From Vibrio mimicus CAIM 602 (GTDB lineage Bacteria; Pseudomonadota; Gammaproteobacteria; Enterobacterales; Vibrionaceae): 64,000 nt of DNA. This document shows, piece after piece, positions 20,330 to 30,344 of the stretch. Both the position numbers and the translations under genes were made by a program. Location of the stretch: positions 97,849 through 161,848 of the forward strand of contig NZ_AOMO01000030.1 of NCBI RefSeq assembly GCF_000338875.1, written 5' to 3'. How positions within the stretch are numbered: position 1 is the first letter of the stretch; each line of letters starts with the position of its first letter. Under the pieces are notes generated by a model. That model was not told where the DNA came from, did no database searches, and saw only the letters and a program-made list of their open reading frames with translations.

Positions 20330-21358
20330 ATGACGAAGTCTCTCTTCCGCCAATCTTTTCTTTTCGACAGCTTAGACCTCGACCACTCAATGGTCACTCA
20401 ATCCCTACGTACAGTACAGGGTGTGACTTTAAAGCTGCATCAACGTGGTGTGCTGGAAGTCATCCCAGCGCAGTATGATGCAACAAGTAAAAATGTGGTG
20501 ATTTCTTGTGGTATCCACGGCGATGAAACTGCGCCAATGGAGCTAATGGATAAGTGGGTTGAAGATATTGTCAGCGGATTTCAACCTGTTGCTGAGCGCT
20601 GTTTGTTTATTCTTGCTCATCCTGAGGCGACTCAACGTCATTCCCGTTTTATTGAACAGAATCTCAATCGTTTGTTTGATGACAAACCGCACGCGCCGAG
20701 CGCTGAGTTAGCCATCGCTGATAATTTGAAGTTGCTGCTCGATCAGTTTTTCGCCAATACCGAAGAAAACTCACGTTGGCATCTGGATTTGCACTGCGCA
20801 ATCCGTGCCTCGAAGCATTATTCGTTTGCTGTGAGCCCTAAATCTCGTCATCTTGTGCGTAGCCGAAGCCTGATGCAGTTTGTCGAACAAGCGCATATTG
20901 AAGCTGTAATGCTTTCTAATGCTCCTTCCAGTACTTTCAGTTGGTACTCGGCAGAGCATTTCGCCGCCCAAGCTCTAACCTTAGAACTTGGTCAAGTTGC
21001 CCGTTTAGGAGAAAACCAATTGGATCGCTTGGTTGCCTTCGATTTGGCAATGCGCGATCTCATTTCACGTCATAAACCGGAACATTTACCAAGAAAAACG
21101 GTGATGTACCGAGTGAGCCGTACCATAGTGCGCCTACACGATGACTTTGATTTTCGCTTCAGTGATGATGTGGAAAACTTCACCGCGTTTATGCATGGCG
21201 AAGTCTTTGGCCACGATGGTGATAAACCTTTGATGGCAAAGAATGAAGGTGAAGCCATTGTGTTCCCGAATCGAAACGTCGCAATAGGGCAGCGGGCTGC
21301 CTTGATGGTGTGTAAAGTCAATACTCGTTATGAAGATGACCAATTGGTGTACGACTGA
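20330..21358 (+). CDS. astE: Succinylglutamate desuccinylase
   Basis: 342-residue zinc carboxypeptidase-like enzyme (AstE/aspartoacylase family) that splits N-succinylglutamate, the last step of the arginine succinyltransferase pathway. Zinc ligands are visible in CGIHGDETAP (HxxE) and WHLDLHCAIR (second histidine), and NLNRLF is conserved. AAAGGAG lies six bases before the ATG. It is separate from other ast genes here, which is known in vibrios. Transcription stops at a hairpin just before btuC. Confidence 0.92.
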   Translation: MTKSLFRQSFLFDSLDLDHSMVTQSLRTVQGVTLKLHQRGVLEVIPAQYDATSKNVVISCGIHGDETAPMELMDKWVEDIVSGFQPVAERCLFILAHPEATQRHSRFIEQNLNRLFDDKPHAPSAELAIADNLKLLLDQFFANTEENSRWHLDLHCAIRASKHYSFAVSPKSRHLVRSRSLMQFVEQAHIEAVMLSNAPSSTFSWYSAEHFAAQALTLELGQVARLGENQLDRLVAFDLAMRDLISRHKPEHLPRKTVMYRVSRTIVRLHDDFDFRFSDDVENFTAFMHGEVFGHDGDKPLMAKNEGEAIVFPNRNVAIGQRAALMVCKVNTRYEDDQLVYD

Positions 21359-21389
21359 TTGTGCATTCGCATGAACCGCTTTCTATTTG

Positions 21390-21425
21390 AATGGCTTAAC
21401 GGTAAGGTTAGGCCATTCTTTTTTC
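21390..21425 (+). terminator. Terminator between astE and btuC
   Basis: GAATGGC..AAC pairs with GTTAGGCCATTC, followed by a run of six T. It ends directly at the btuC start, so btuC may be partly transcribed by read-through or from a promoter inside astE. Confidence 0.8.
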
Positions 21426-21426
21426 T

Positions 21427-22434
21427 ATGAATGACAAGATGGATTTTCATCGACTGCTTCAACACAAGCAAAGACGCTGGCGCCACAGTAGTTACCTGCT
21501 GTGCGGGCTATTTCTGATCCTAAGCTGCGTTTATTTGTTGGTGGGGGAAGTGTGGCTATCACCTTTTTCCACATGGTCTTCGCTTGAACAGCAATTGGTT
21601 TGGGACTTGCGTTTACCTCGACTTCTTGCCGCTGCGGTGATTGGTGCTTCCTTGGCGATTGCAGGCGCAACTTTACAAGTTCTGCTCGGTAACGTGCTCG
21701 CTGAACCCGGTGTGGTTGGGGTATCCGGTGGGGCGAGTGTCGCCATGGTCATCTTGCTGTTGTTTTTCCCAAGCTTAAATTCGCCCGTTGCTTTTATGGT
21801 TGCTGCTGTACTGGGCGCTTTGCTGTTCACTCTGCTCTTGGTGATGATGGCGCGCAAATTACGCTTAACCACGGCTAGGTTGCTGTTGGTCGGTGTTGCG
21901 TTAGGTATCTTGTCAGGCGCAGTGGTCACTTGGGCTTTCTATTTCAGTGATGATTTAGGCTTACGTCAATTGATGTACTGGCTGATGGGCAGTGTTGCAG
22001 GAGTCAGCTGGTATCAGCACACACTCTCTTTGGTCGCGATTCCGGTGGTGTTTTGGCTTGCGTTACAAGGCGGAGTGTTGGATAAGCTCATGCTCGGAGA
22101 AGGTCACGCAAAACAATTGGGTGTCGATATTCATCGTGTCCGCTGGCGTTTGATCCTGGCTATTGCGTTATTGGTTGGTTCCTCTGTGGCATTGGGGGGC
22201 GTGATTGGTTTCGTTGGTTTGGTCGTTCCTCATTTACTGCGTTTAATCCTAGGTTCTGAAAATCGATTGCTGTTGCCTATGTCGGCACTTTGTGGATCTT
22301 TGTTGCTGGTAAGTGCTGATCTGATTGCGCGTATGGCACTAGGCAGTGGCGAGCTACCGCTTGGTGTAGTGACAACCACTTTGGGCGCGCCAATCTTTAT
22401 CTGGATGTTGGTGAGAAACCATGATTCGTGTTAA
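21427..22434 (+). CDS. btuC: Vitamin B12 ABC transporter permease
   Basis: 335-residue FecCD/BtuC permease with ten predicted helices. Motifs: [42 protein letters not shown] near the N terminus and [25 protein letters not shown] near the C terminus, the usual ATPase contact. It dimerises and pairs with BtuD to bring cobalamin from periplasm to cytoplasm, with BtuF not encoded here. The gene overlaps btuD by 14 bases. Placement beside cobTSUC agrees with a salvage role. An in-frame ATG four codons later is an alternative start. Confidence 0.93.
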   Translation: MNDKMDFHRLLQHKQRRWRHSSYLLCGLFLILSCVYLLVGEVWLSPFSTWSSLEQQLVWDLRLPRLLAAAVIGASLAIAGATLQVLLGNVLAEPGVVGVSGGASVAMVILLLFFPSLNSPVAFMVAAVLGALLFTLLLVMMARKLRLTTARLLLVGVALGILSGAVVTWAFYFSDDLGLRQLMYWLMGSVAGVSWYQHTLSLVAIPVVFWLALQGGVLDKLMLGEGHAKQLGVDIHRVRWRLILAIALLVGSSVALGGVIGFVGLVVPHLLRLILGSENRLLLPMSALCGSLLLVSADLIARMALGSGELPLGVVTTTLGAPIFIWMLVRNHDSC

Positions 22435-23176
22435 TAGCTTACAGGTGGATTCGCGTCTGCTACCTCTCTCACTCAGTGCCAACGTTGGCGAAGTTTGGCA
22501 TGTGATTGGTCCCAATGGCAGTGGTAAGAGTACCTTTCTGGCGGCATTGGCGGGGTTGACGTCATTTTCAGGCTCTATCCAGATTGATGAGTTGGAAGTG
22601 GGGGAGGCGAGTCTTTCTGAGTTAGCCCTGCATCGTGCCTATCTTGCCCAAAATGATAAACCCAGTTTTCAATTGCAGGTTTTCCAATACTTAGCGCTCT
22701 CCATCCCTGCCGGTATTGCTATTGATAGCCCAGAAGTTGCCAGTGAAATTGATGAGATCAGCCGTCTGCTGAATATTGATGACAAGCTGCATCGTTCGAT
22801 CCATCAGCTTTCTGGTGGCGAATGGCAACGCGTACGCTTGGCTGGCAGTTGCTTGCAAGTTTCTCCGGCGTTAAATCCATCTGCCCGTTTGCTGATTTGG
22901 GATGAACCCGCCGCACCGCTCGACATTGCTCAAGAAAGTTTGCTGTACCGCCTGATTGAGCGCATGGCCGGACAAGGACTGACCATCATTATGGCTAACC
23001 ATGACCTCAATCGGACTTTGCGACATGCAGATAAGGTTCTGATGCTCAAAAATGGGGTGTTGTATCACGCAGGCTGTGCTGAAGAGGTGCTTACTCAAGA
23101 GGCATTACAAGATGTATTCGGCACTTCCATTCGCAGAGTGGAGCTTGAAGGCCATTATCATCTCTTGTTCGACTGA
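22421..23176 (+). CDS. btuD: Vitamin B12 ABC transporter ATP-binding protein
   Basis: 251-residue ABC ATPase. Walker [11 protein letters not shown]-loop YLAQNDKP, signature [12 protein letters not shown], Walker [14 protein letters not shown] and H-loop MANHDLNRT are all intact. Its frame overlaps the end of btuC, the usual arrangement for this pair. No riboswitch is seen upstream of btuC. Confidence 0.95.
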   Translation: MIRVNSLQVDSRLLPLSLSANVGEVWHVIGPNGSGKSTFLAALAGLTSFSGSIQIDELEVGEASLSELALHRAYLAQNDKPSFQLQVFQYLALSIPAGIAIDSPEVASEIDEISRLLNIDDKLHRSIHQLSGGEWQRVRLAGSCLQVSPALNPSARLLIWDEPAAPLDIAQESLLYRLIERMAGQGLTIIMANHDLNRTLRHADKVLMLKNGVLYHAGCAEEVLTQEALQDVFGTSIRRVELEGHYHLLFD

Positions 23177-23210
23177 GCTTCTCGTATACGGTTAGACCCT
23201 CAATCAGATA

Positions 23211-23248
23211 TAACAAGCCACCTTAGGATTAAGGTGGCTTGTTACTTT
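23211..23248 (+). terminator. Terminator after btuD
   Basis: Perfect 15-bp stem TAACAAGCCACCTTA / TAAGGTGGCTTGTTA with a GGAT loop, then CTTTT. Confidence 0.88.
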
Positions 23249-23297
23249 TCCTAGCTTGGGCTTAAAAACGAAAACGCCAAGTTATTGCGAGATCCGC

Positions 23298-23873
23298 TTA
23301 TTGAGTCAGTGCTGCCAAGTTAGCTGGACGATAGTAAACGGATTTGAGCACTTTACCCTGACGAATGGTTTTTGACTCAGAGATAAAATCTTCGGCACAT
23401 TTTGCAATGATGTACTGACCTTGGTGAACCGCCATCAGTTTGATGCCTTGTTCTGCATAGAACTTCTCAGTATCTAAATACTCTTGCTCGTTACGGCACA
23501 CTTTGCTCATGTTGGAGCTATGCACTTCATCCCAGCAAGGTAGGAATTCGATGTTTAAGTTATTGGCGACATGCAGAAGAAGATCAATTAGATAGCTGAT
23601 GGCGAGATTGTCTTCTATTTTAGATTGCCCCAAATGCACCAGTCGTCCCATAAGGACGTATACGGTATCCACAATTGCATCCGCTTGTTCGGTTTTATTA
23701 TCGGCTTGTGCAAGTTCCGTCAGTTCTTCGATCGCCAAAGAGGTGTGTAAGGTGTCTGCCTGCTCGTTTAAGGTTTGTGGTGCGGCGACGGGCAGATCAA
23801 AGGTTTGACGAAATTCACTGATATCACGATATAAGTGGTCGAAGATCTCTTGCGTCAGCTTAGTTAATTGCAT
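23298..23873 (-). CDS. MazG-like nucleoside triphosphate pyrophosphohydrolase
   Basis: 191-residue all-alpha NTP pyrophosphatase fold: IEELTELAQADNKTEQADAIVDTVYVLMG contains the EExxE and ExxD metal-binding pattern. The C-terminal half has WDEVHSSNMSKV, a feature of the HisE-like/phage-type subgroup. It likely hydrolyses a nucleotide to its monophosphate, perhaps as housecleaning, but the substrate is not known. The ribosome site is weak. Single gene. Confidence 0.78.
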   Translation of the reverse strand: MQLTKLTQEIFDHLYRDISEFRQTFDLPVAAPQTLNEQADTLHTSLAIEELTELAQADNKTEQADAIVDTVYVLMGRLVHLGQSKIEDNLAISYLIDLLLHVANNLNIEFLPCWDEVHSSNMSKVCRNEQEYLDTEKFYAEQGIKLMAVHQGQYIIAKCAEDFISESKTIRQGKVLKSVYYRPANLAALTQ

Positions 23874-23974
23874 GCTTGTGTTCCGGATGGTGTTTAACAG
23901 GAGGGCAAGTGTAACAAAGCTTGCTAAGTGGGGCTATTGCCGAGAATAGATTGGGGAGATAAAATTCATGTGGA

Positions 23975-24002
23975 AAAACAAAAGGCGCGAAAACGCGCCT
24001 TA
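23975..24002 (-). terminator. Terminator after the DUF2750 gene
   Basis: AGGCGCG / CGCGCCT hairpin. On the minus strand it is followed by a T-rich tail (TTTTTGTTTTTCC). Confidence 0.8.
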
Positions 24003-24048
24003 TCGGTAGGGAGAACCGAAATACCAATTAACCTACATAGGGAATAGG

Positions 24049-24399
24049 TTATAGGTAGAGTTTGGCCAGTTGTGATGGCTCTAATTCTTTACCTTCAAGA
24101 CTCGCGTTCCAGTTTGGTCCAACTAAAACACCATCTTCATCGAGCGTGATTAACCAATCTTCTACAAACACATCAAGCGGGATTTCAACGACTTCAAAGT
24201 CAGCCCACTCTTCAACATTATGAATTTGCGCATCTTCTTTAGATGACCAGAAAGGCATCACTTCACTTTCTTCAAATTCAGTCGATTCACAAGAGAGCCA
24301 ACCTTCTTCGTTACGTAAACCCCAAACAAGTTGGTTTTCTTGGGTTTCTTGAATAAACAGCGCTAGATTCGCGTCGATATCTGCCGTTAATTTGCTCAT
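24049..24399 (-). CDS. DUF2750 protein
   Basis: 116-residue acidic protein resembling the DUF2750 family (pattern LVWGLRNEEGWLSCES..., PFWSSKEDAQ, W..VEIPLDVFVEDWL). Members are small cytoplasmic proteins of unknown function. The start is placed at MSKLTADID, after a GAGAGAAC site; 15 codons of open frame upstream are probably not translated. No functional clue from the neighbours. Confidence 0.7.
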   Translation of the reverse strand: MSKLTADIDANLALFIQETQENQLVWGLRNEEGWLSCESTEFEESEVMPFWSSKEDAQIHNVEEWADFEVVEIPLDVFVEDWLITLDEDGVLVGPNWNASLEGKELEPSQLAKLYL

Positions 24400-24487
24400 T
24401 TTGTTCTCTCGCAGTAGATAATGCCGTAAGGGTAGCACTTTCATCGAAGAATGCCCACGACGATCTCTGCCTGCCGATGAAAAGAGT

Positions 24488-24600
24488 AATCCCTTCCTAC
24501 TTGAAGTTACAGCGTGATTAGCGAAGTTCTCACATCAATCACAGAGTTTCTATGCTGATGAGATTCACCGCCCAGCTGTAACTCCAGTCGTTTAGGCCAT
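24488..24600 (-). repeat. ERIC-like intergenic repeat, long copy
   Basis: 113 bases ending at the chemoreceptor stop codon. On the minus strand the left end (AAACGACTGGAGTTACAG) and right end (CGCTGTAACTTCAAGTAGG) form an imperfect inverted repeat. Both ends match the 64-base copy at 53564-53627, which lacks about 50 internal bases. This end sequence and the internal-deletion forms are typical of ERIC-type elements, which are known in V. cholerae. Immobile on its own. Confidence 0.7.
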
Positions 24601-24602
24601 TT

Positions 24603-26213
24603 TCACAATTTAAACGTCGTCAATTTCTGGTCGAGCTGGCGAGATAAATCAGCGAGCTTCTCACTCTCTTCGGCCAGATAAGTGGCTGCTTGCGACATTT
24701 CAAGCGCCGCATCATTAATGCCACTCACATTGCGGTTCATCTCTTCAGCCACCGCGCTTTGTTCTTCAGCAGCTGTGGCAATTTGTGTGGCTTTGTCACT
24801 GACATGCTGAATATGGTTAACGATGAGTGATAAGTCACTGCCCGCATTTTCAGCGGTTGAAACACTGTTTGCCGCCAAATCCTGACTTTTCTGCATGGCA
24901 CTTGCGGTGCTCACCGCGAGTTGCTGTAAACGGTTAATCATAGTTTGGATTTCGTCAGTGGAGTGGTGAGTCCGGCTGGCCAAATTACGCACTTCGTCCG
25001 CAACCACCGCAAAGCCGCGGCCTTGATCGCCCGCTCGCGCCGCTTCTATCGCTGCATTCAAGGCGAGTAGGTTGGTTTGCTCTGAAATCCCGCTAATCAC
25101 CGAGGTGACTTCACTAATCTGCATTACGCCTTCTTTGAGTTTGTTGACTTGGTCTGTGGCGATTCCAAGCTCAACAGACAAGGCACGAATGCTATCAACA
25201 CTGGAATGGACGTCTTTATCGCCCAAATTCGCTTCTTTACTGGCATCAAGCGTATCGCGGGCGGTATCTTCTGCATGCCCAGCCACATCGGCTACGGTGG
25301 CCGTCATTTGGTTCATTGCTGTGGCGAGCTGGCTTAATTGATCACGCTGAGACACGACGGCTTGGCTTGTTTCTTCTGCGGAGGAAGCAATGCGAATGGC
25401 GGCCTCTGCGACGGAGGAGGCCGATTGCACCGACTCGACTAAAGCAACACGCACGGATGAGATACTGTCGTTAATACGTCGAGCAACGATACCAAGTTCA
25501 TCGGTTCCCGTAACAGGGATTTGGGCTGTAAGATCGCCTTGTGCGACTTTCTTCATGGCATCTTTGATGGTGTCGAGTGGTTGAATAATAGCTCGACTGA
25601 TGACCACTCCAAGGCCGACCATGATGAGAGTGACCACCAAAGTGGCTAACCCCATATTAAGGAACTGTTGGTAGACTGCGTGTTCAATATCATCCAGCAG
25701 CATACCTGAACCTAAAATCCACCCCCAAGGTGCAAATCCACTAACGTAAGAAAGCTTATCGGCAGGCTTGCCTTGCTGATTTTTCCAAGGGTAGATGAGT
25801 GAACCTTGCTGACCATTACGAGCAAGCTCAACCATGGTGAACCAGAATTGCCCTTCTGTGTCTGCACCCGCAGTGCCCATCTGCTTGCCAACTAAATCCT
25901 GTCGAATCGGATGTACAACCGTAAAACGAGATTCATCGATCACGAACATGTAGTTGTTGCCATCAAATCGCAGTGCATTGATTAGGGCTCTGGATTGCTC
26001 TTGAGCTTGCTCTTTAGGCAAGGTTTGATTGAGGTAAGCAATTTGAGAAAGCGTACTTTCGATGACGGCTTTCAAACGAGCTTCCCGTTCAGCAACGAGA
26101 TTTTCTTGTAAGGCATTCGCGGAAATGAGTAGTAAGCTCAAAAATCCGACAATACCGACGATAACAATTGCGGCCAGTTTATAACTGACCTTGATATTCT
26201 CTAGCTTCAACAT
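24603..26213 (-). CDS. Methyl-accepting chemotaxis protein with Cache domain
   Basis: 536-residue inner membrane chemoreceptor. TM1 is at about residues 11-32. A periplasmic sCache-type sensor follows ([16 protein letters not shown]..., [28 protein letters not shown]). TM2 is near 195-215, then HAMP and a long signalling hairpin with the conserved tip [35 protein letters not shown]. It should signal through CheA/CheW. The ligand is unknown; sCache receptors often bind small carboxylates. Start at MLKLENIK after AGGTGG. The 50 codons of open frame upstream hold no family sequence. Confidence 0.92.
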   Translation of the reverse strand: MLKLENIKVSYKLAAIVIVGIVGFLSLLLISANALQENLVAEREARLKAVIESTLSQIAYLNQTLPKEQAQEQSRALINALRFDGNNYMFVIDESRFTVVHPIRQDLVGKQMGTAGADTEGQFWFTMVELARNGQQGSLIYPWKNQQGKPADKLSYVSGFAPWGWILGSGMLLDDIEHAVYQQFLNMGLATLVVTLIMVGLGVVISRAIIQPLDTIKDAMKKVAQGDLTAQIPVTGTDELGIVARRINDSISSVRVALVESVQSASSVAEAAIRIASSAEETSQAVVSQRDQLSQLATAMNQMTATVADVAGHAEDTARDTLDASKEANLGDKDVHSSVDSIRALSVELGIATDQVNKLKEGVMQISEVTSVISGISEQTNLLALNAAIEAARAGDQGRGFAVVADEVRNLASRTHHSTDEIQTMINRLQQLAVSTASAMQKSQDLAANSVSTAENAGSDLSLIVNHIQHVSDKATQIATAAEEQSAVAEEMNRNVSGINDAALEMSQAATYLAEESEKLADLSRQLDQKLTTFKL

Positions 26214-26437
26214 GACGTTACCACCTGACTGAGCATTGTAATGATCGGGTGTCTTATTTGGCTGCGTTATTGTTTGTATGGGATGGCCGATAAGATCTAA
26301 TAAAAGAATGGATGACAACGTGTGATTTGCCAGTTGTAGGGTGTGATTTGTTAACTGGCTCAACTATCTGGTGAGAATGAGTGTAATTGCTTAAGTTTGA
26401 GAAGGGAGGCGTACCTCCCTCTTTGGGTGGGAGTGAT

Positions 26438-26950
26438 TTAAGCTTCGAGTGTGACGCGAGTATCTTCACTCAATGCTTCGAGCTCTTTAACTACATCATC
26501 GATTTCAGTATTAACAGGTAAACGCATCGCGACATTGGCAGTAAACAGGCTTGAACTGATGCCTCCGCCGCCAGCAATAAATACGCGTTGGCAATCCATA
26601 TCAAGAATGCTGATCCCTTGACCATCTAATAGATGAGTAATTTCGTTGACAATACCCGCACGGTCATTGGCATCAAGCCGTATTTGGTAAACCGTATCAC
26701 TCTTGTGAACGTGCGGATCTGAATCGGTAATTTCAACTAACAGTCCAGGGAATGATTGGAAAGCTTCTTTAACGGTGCCTGCGTTTCCCTTAGGTAACTC
26801 TATCTTGATTACAGCAGCAACGCTGTCTTCGATGAAATTCACCTTACTGATGAGCCATTTTCCACCATTTTCGTGAGTAACGGCAGCCAGTTGTTTTATT
26901 GTGGCTGGTGTCGCTTTTCCGACAAAGTTAACAATGAATGTGCTGTTCAT
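26438..26950 (-). CDS. GcvR-like ACT domain protein
   Basis: 170 residues made of two ACT domains (about 1-80 and 88-170: VYQIRLDANDRAGIVNEITHLLDGQGISILDMDC). This arrangement is that of GcvR, which controls GcvA in the glycine cleavage system of E. coli. Some vibrios have several such proteins, so the exact role is not certain. It has no catalytic domain. AGGAGG precedes the ATG. It stands alone upstream of the chemoreceptor gene. Confidence 0.8.
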   Translation of the reverse strand: MNSTFIVNFVGKATPATIKQLAAVTHENGGKWLISKVNFIEDSVAAVIKIELPKGNAGTVKEAFQSFPGLLVEITDSDPHVHKSDTVYQIRLDANDRAGIVNEITHLLDGQGISILDMDCQRVFIAGGGGISSSLFTANVAMRLPVNTEIDDVVKELEALSEDTRVTLEA

Positions 26951-27132
26951 GTTGGCCTCCTGACAAGGAATTCACGTTGCTCGCTCTTTGAGTGTAGGAG
27001 CTTAACTCAGTTAAGAATTGACCAAGGTCAATTTTCAAGCAGGCAGTGTCAACAGAGAGACAATAATTCTACTTGCACCACAGATTTGTTGATGAAGCAG
27101 AATCTTAGAGAGATGGCGGCTGATAAATGTGA

Positions 27133-27164
27133 AAACAAAACAGGCTACACCTTTGTGTAGCCTG
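27133..27164 (-). terminator. Terminator after the DUF3943 gene
   Basis: CAGGCTACAC / GTGTAGCCTG 10-bp stem with a four-base loop. The minus strand continues GTTTTGTTTT. Confidence 0.85.
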
Positions 27165-27173
27165 CTTAAAAAA

Positions 27174-28070
27174 TTAGAACGTGATCTTAAGATTCATTCC
27201 ATAGTATTGAGAATCGTATGGCGCGCCAGCATCCAAGGCGAATCTTGCCGCATCAGGGTTATTAGCCCAAGTACTGCTTTGGAAAGAGACATCAGCAGAG
27301 CCTCCCCACGCATTGCTAACCCAACCATGAATATGACCAATCGGATTGAGGAAGAATAAAGTTACACCACCGACGGTATCTGAACCCATCACTTCACCAC
27401 CGTTGGCTACAATGTTTTGTTCCGCTTCAAACATCAGCTCACCGACAACGGCTCCGAAGAATGGCGTGATGAAGATATCTTGCCATGAAGGAACTTCAGC
27501 GAAAGCTTCGACTCCATATTCCCAGAAGAAAGTCGACATGGTGGCAGAGTAAAGGAAAGACTCAAATTCATTAAATCCAGCATGACGTGCCGCAGTGTAA
27601 TAAACACCACCGAAGTACGGATGCATGATGTAGTTGAGGAAGTGTTCGTCGCGATCCCAAGTTGGGCCTGAACTGACATTATCTTTCCACTTTTTGCCAA
27701 GACCACTGAGTTTGCGATCTTCTGCATCCCATTTAGTGATGGATTCAGGGAGCAAAGTCATCAATCCAGCAGTCATAACACTCAAACCGAGGATGGTATA
27801 AGTTTGGCCTTTTAGGTAATCCCAATCGCGGGTGTCTTGCACCATTAAATATTTGGGAAGTGGCTCATCGACTTCGAGTGTCGGAGCATCGTTCAGGCTC
27901 ATAGAAAAAGGATCACCGAGAGAGTCGGTATAATAATTGCTTGAATAGCAGCCGGTCTGCTCACAGCCTAATTGGTAGGCAAAATCAGATTGGAAGTTCA
28001 CATCTTGTTGTGCGTTTACGCAGGCAGAAAATGTCAACAACATCATGGAGGTGATGTTTTTCTTGAGCAC
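27174..28070 (-). CDS. DUF3943 envelope protein
   Basis: 298 residues with a signal peptide (MLKKNITSMMLLTFSACVNA|Q). It has the DUF3943 core: DEHFLNYIMHPYFGGVYYTAARHAGFNEFESFLYSATMSTFFWEYGVEAFAEVPSWQDIFITPFFGAVVGE. Family members are predicted outer membrane or periplasmic proteins of unknown function. The C terminus ends ..MNLKITF, a terminal phenylalanine as in outer membrane beta-barrels. Start is GTG, eight bases after GGAG. A lipobox-like SAC occurs at 15-17 but is not well placed. Confidence 0.78.
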   Translation of the reverse strand: MLKKNITSMMLLTFSACVNAQQDVNFQSDFAYQLGCEQTGCYSSNYYTDSLGDPFSMSLNDAPTLEVDEPLPKYLMVQDTRDWDYLKGQTYTILGLSVMTAGLMTLLPESITKWDAEDRKLSGLGKKWKDNVSSGPTWDRDEHFLNYIMHPYFGGVYYTAARHAGFNEFESFLYSATMSTFFWEYGVEAFAEVPSWQDIFITPFFGAVVGELMFEAEQNIVANGGEVMGSDTVGGVTLFFLNPIGHIHGWVSNAWGGSADVSFQSSTWANNPDAARFALDAGAPYDSQYYGMNLKITF

Positions 28071-28245
28071 AGATGTCTCCAGTTAAAGGTAATATGTCGA
28101 TCAGGTTCACAATTATCCATAAAACCCATCAACAAGAAAACTGCTAATTCAAGGTTGTTTGAAATTGCTTAATGGATAAAACGTTCTTTTCTAATCGCCT
28201 ATTGTAGGTCAATATGGCAACAGCATTAACATCAGGATGGCAAAT

Positions 28246-29484
28246 ATGTTGAAAATAGCAATGCTTAGTACCGGCGAAGAAGTTTTGCACGGTGATATTG
28301 TGGACTCTAACGCAGCTTGGTTAGCGCGGGAGTTTTATCAGCATGGCTTTTCACTTTCCAAACGTTCCACGGTCGGAGACAGCCAACCCGCACTGGTTGA
28401 AGAATTGATGATGCTGAGTTTTAACTCAGATGTGGTGATTGTTAATGGTGGATTAGGGCCAACCAGTGACGATATGACTGCCGAAGCCGCTGCTCAAGCT
28501 GCTGAACAACCTCTGGTACTGAATGCGCAATGGCTAAGCCAATTGGAAGCCTTCTTTGCTGGACGCGGCCGTGTTATGCCTGAAAGTAACCGCAAACAAG
28601 CGATGTTGCCTGCTAATGCAGAGTTTATTGATAACCCGATTGGTACCGCTTGTGGTTTTAAAATGCAGATCAACGATTGCTGGTTTTATTTCACTCCGGG
28701 CGTTCCCAAAGAATTTTATAAAATGGTCAGCGAGCAAATCTTGCCGGATTTGCAGCGGCAATTTCCTTCCGTATTAGGGCATCAATGTAGCCGCCTTTAT
28801 ACCTTTGGTACTTCCGAATCTTCAATTTCCGATAAGTTGGATAAAATGCATCTGCCAGAAGGTTACACCTTGGGCTACCGATCTTATCTGCCTTTTATTG
28901 AAGTTAAGCTATTTGGCCCAGACCAAGATCAAGAGCGTCGTTTGAGTTTACTCAAAATCATTCATGCGCATCTGGAGCAATACGTAGTCAGTATAGATGA
29001 ACCCATGTTGGCGTATTTGGGACATACGATGACGGAGAAAGGATTGTCACTGTCGTTTGCCGAGCAATCTACCCACGGTTGGCTCTCGAGCTGGCTGCTG
29101 AGTGATCCACAAATTGAAGCGTTGGCTGGGCATTCATGGATTTTGAGCCACAGAGTGTCGTCAGAATTAGCTCATCAAGACCCCTTAGCGGCGGCATTTG
29201 CATTGGCAGGTGCAACCAAAGATAAGTGTGGTACTCAAATGGCTTTGGTGACGGGAGCGCTGAAAGACGAGCAAGTTTCGGTAGCCCTTTCAACACCGAA
29301 CGGAGAGTGGGGACAAACGGTGAAGTTTGTACGTCGTTTTACGGCTCAAGAGCAGAAAGAATGGATCTCGACGCTTGCGGCTGACATGTTGCTTCGTTAC
29401 CTCACGGGTCGCCCAATGTTTGTCGGTTACAATGTTGTTGAGCGAGTTAAAGAGATGCATTTGCCAAAGAGTGCACTCAATTAA
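28246..29484 (+). CDS. CinA-like protein (YfaY type)
   Basis: 412 residues with an N-terminal MoaB/CinA (COG1058) domain: LSTGEEVLHGDIVDSNAAWLA, NGGLGPTSDDMTAEAAA, NPIGTACGF, FTPGVPKEF. The C-terminal half is a weak CinA/PncC-like domain. Strong resemblance to E. coli YfaY, which lacks NMN deamidase activity as far as I recall. The N-terminal domain in other CinA proteins is an ADP-ribose pyrophosphatase. Start at the ATG of MLKIAML, as in the E. coli protein; an in-frame ATG three codons earlier is possible. Confidence 0.88.
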   Translation: MLKIAMLSTGEEVLHGDIVDSNAAWLAREFYQHGFSLSKRSTVGDSQPALVEELMMLSFNSDVVIVNGGLGPTSDDMTAEAAAQAAEQPLVLNAQWLSQLEAFFAGRGRVMPESNRKQAMLPANAEFIDNPIGTACGFKMQINDCWFYFTPGVPKEFYKMVSEQILPDLQRQFPSVLGHQCSRLYTFGTSESSISDKLDKMHLPEGYTLGYRSYLPFIEVKLFGPDQDQERRLSLLKIIHAHLEQYVVSIDEPMLAYLGHTMTEKGLSLSFAEQSTHGWLSSWLLSDPQIEALAGHSWILSHRVSSELAHQDPLAAAFALAGATKDKCGTQMALVTGALKDEQVSVALSTPNGEWGQTVKFVRRFTAQEQKEWISTLAADMLLRYLTGRPMFVGYNVVERVKEMHLPKSALN

Positions 29485-29732
29485 AATCAGAACCTTACTT
29501 TAATACACTGAATAGAAAGACATTTTTTTATCGTCTTTCATTCGGTGTTAACTGAATGAATCTGCTGCTTATTCTGCTTCTTTAGTGTTTGGTTTTCGTT
29601 ATGCGTATTTTGTCTAATGATTAAGCAGATGATTTATTTAAAGAGCTTCTTTTGTCTCAAAAGTGAGGCTTTAAACCCAGTATTGGATCAGTACACTGTC
29701 ATCTCCCCCGAAAGTGGCGGCAGGAGGCTGAC

Positions 29733-29987
29733 ATGTTTCATCATTCGAAAATCTTGGTTTGGTATAAAATCGCCAGTCAAAAAGTGGTTTTAGGAGAAGC
29801 ACATAGTAACGGAACTGAGGATATGGTTTCGCTGTGGTTACATGCTCCAACTCAATTCGATCATGCCAGTAACCAAGGTTATTGGTTATCTCTGTTTGAT
29901 GATGGCGGACGCGAAATTGGCAATAAGTGGGTATCGATGAGAACCGCTGATGCGATTTTGTGTGGTATGAATAGAGCCAGAGCTTAA
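29733..29987 (+). CDS. Hypothetical 84-residue protein
   Basis: A small soluble protein starting after a strong AGGAGG site. It has no signal peptide and no family that I recognise; the sequence is rich in aromatic residues (VWYKIAS, WLHAP, GYWLSLFDDGG). Gene-like features are the ribosome site, a normal codon pattern and a terminator hairpin that includes its stop codon. It lies between the CinA-like gene and yfaE, on the opposite strand from the latter. Confidence 0.7.
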   Translation: MFHHSKILVWYKIASQKVVLGEAHSNGTEDMVSLWLHAPTQFDHASNQGYWLSLFDDGGREIGNKWVSMRTADAILCGMNRARA

Positions 29988-29996
29988 GCTCTGGCT
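29975..29996 (+). terminator. Hairpin overlapping the end of the 84-residue gene
   Basis: AGCCAGAGCTT / AAGCTCTGGCT is a perfect 22-base palindrome containing the stop codon, followed by ACATCTTTTCC. It probably works as a weak terminator. Confidence 0.65.
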
Positions 29997-30065
29997 ACAT
30001 CTTTTCCCCATGTGAAGTGGTAGCCGTGATGACTACTACTTCAATTAGATGGGGCTCAACATCAA

Positions 30066-30344
30066 CTAAGCGCGTTTGGCTTTAAGCTGATAAGTGACTT
30101 GTTCGATTTCAAGTGCCGTTTTTGCACGGCAAATGCACGGTAAAATCTCGTTACCTTGAGTGTAAGCCATCGCAAAACCAACATATTCGACCTCACCAGA
30201 GACTAACTGGCAACGACAGGCACCACAGTGCCCATCGCGACAGTTGTATTCCGGCTCTAACCCAGCTTGTTCCATGCTCTCAAGCAGAGTATGGCTAGGG
30301 TTAGATTCAATGGTCAGCAGTTTGTTGATCTTGATAGCAGCCAT
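30066..30344 (-). CDS. yfaE: 2Fe-2S ferredoxin for ribonucleotide reductase maintenance
   Basis: 92-residue plant-type ferredoxin with the cluster cysteines in CRDGHCGACRC and the fourth in ILPCICRA. In E. coli YfaE supplies electrons to rebuild the di-iron tyrosyl radical cofactor of NrdB. Its start overlaps the nrdB stop by one base (TAATG), so the two are translationally coupled. Order nrdA-nrdB-yfaE is as in E. coli. Confidence 0.93.
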   Translation of the reverse strand: MAAIKINKLLTIESNPSHTLLESMEQAGLEPEYNCRDGHCGACRCQLVSGEVEYVGFAMAYTQGNEILPCICRAKTALEIEQVTYQLKAKRA

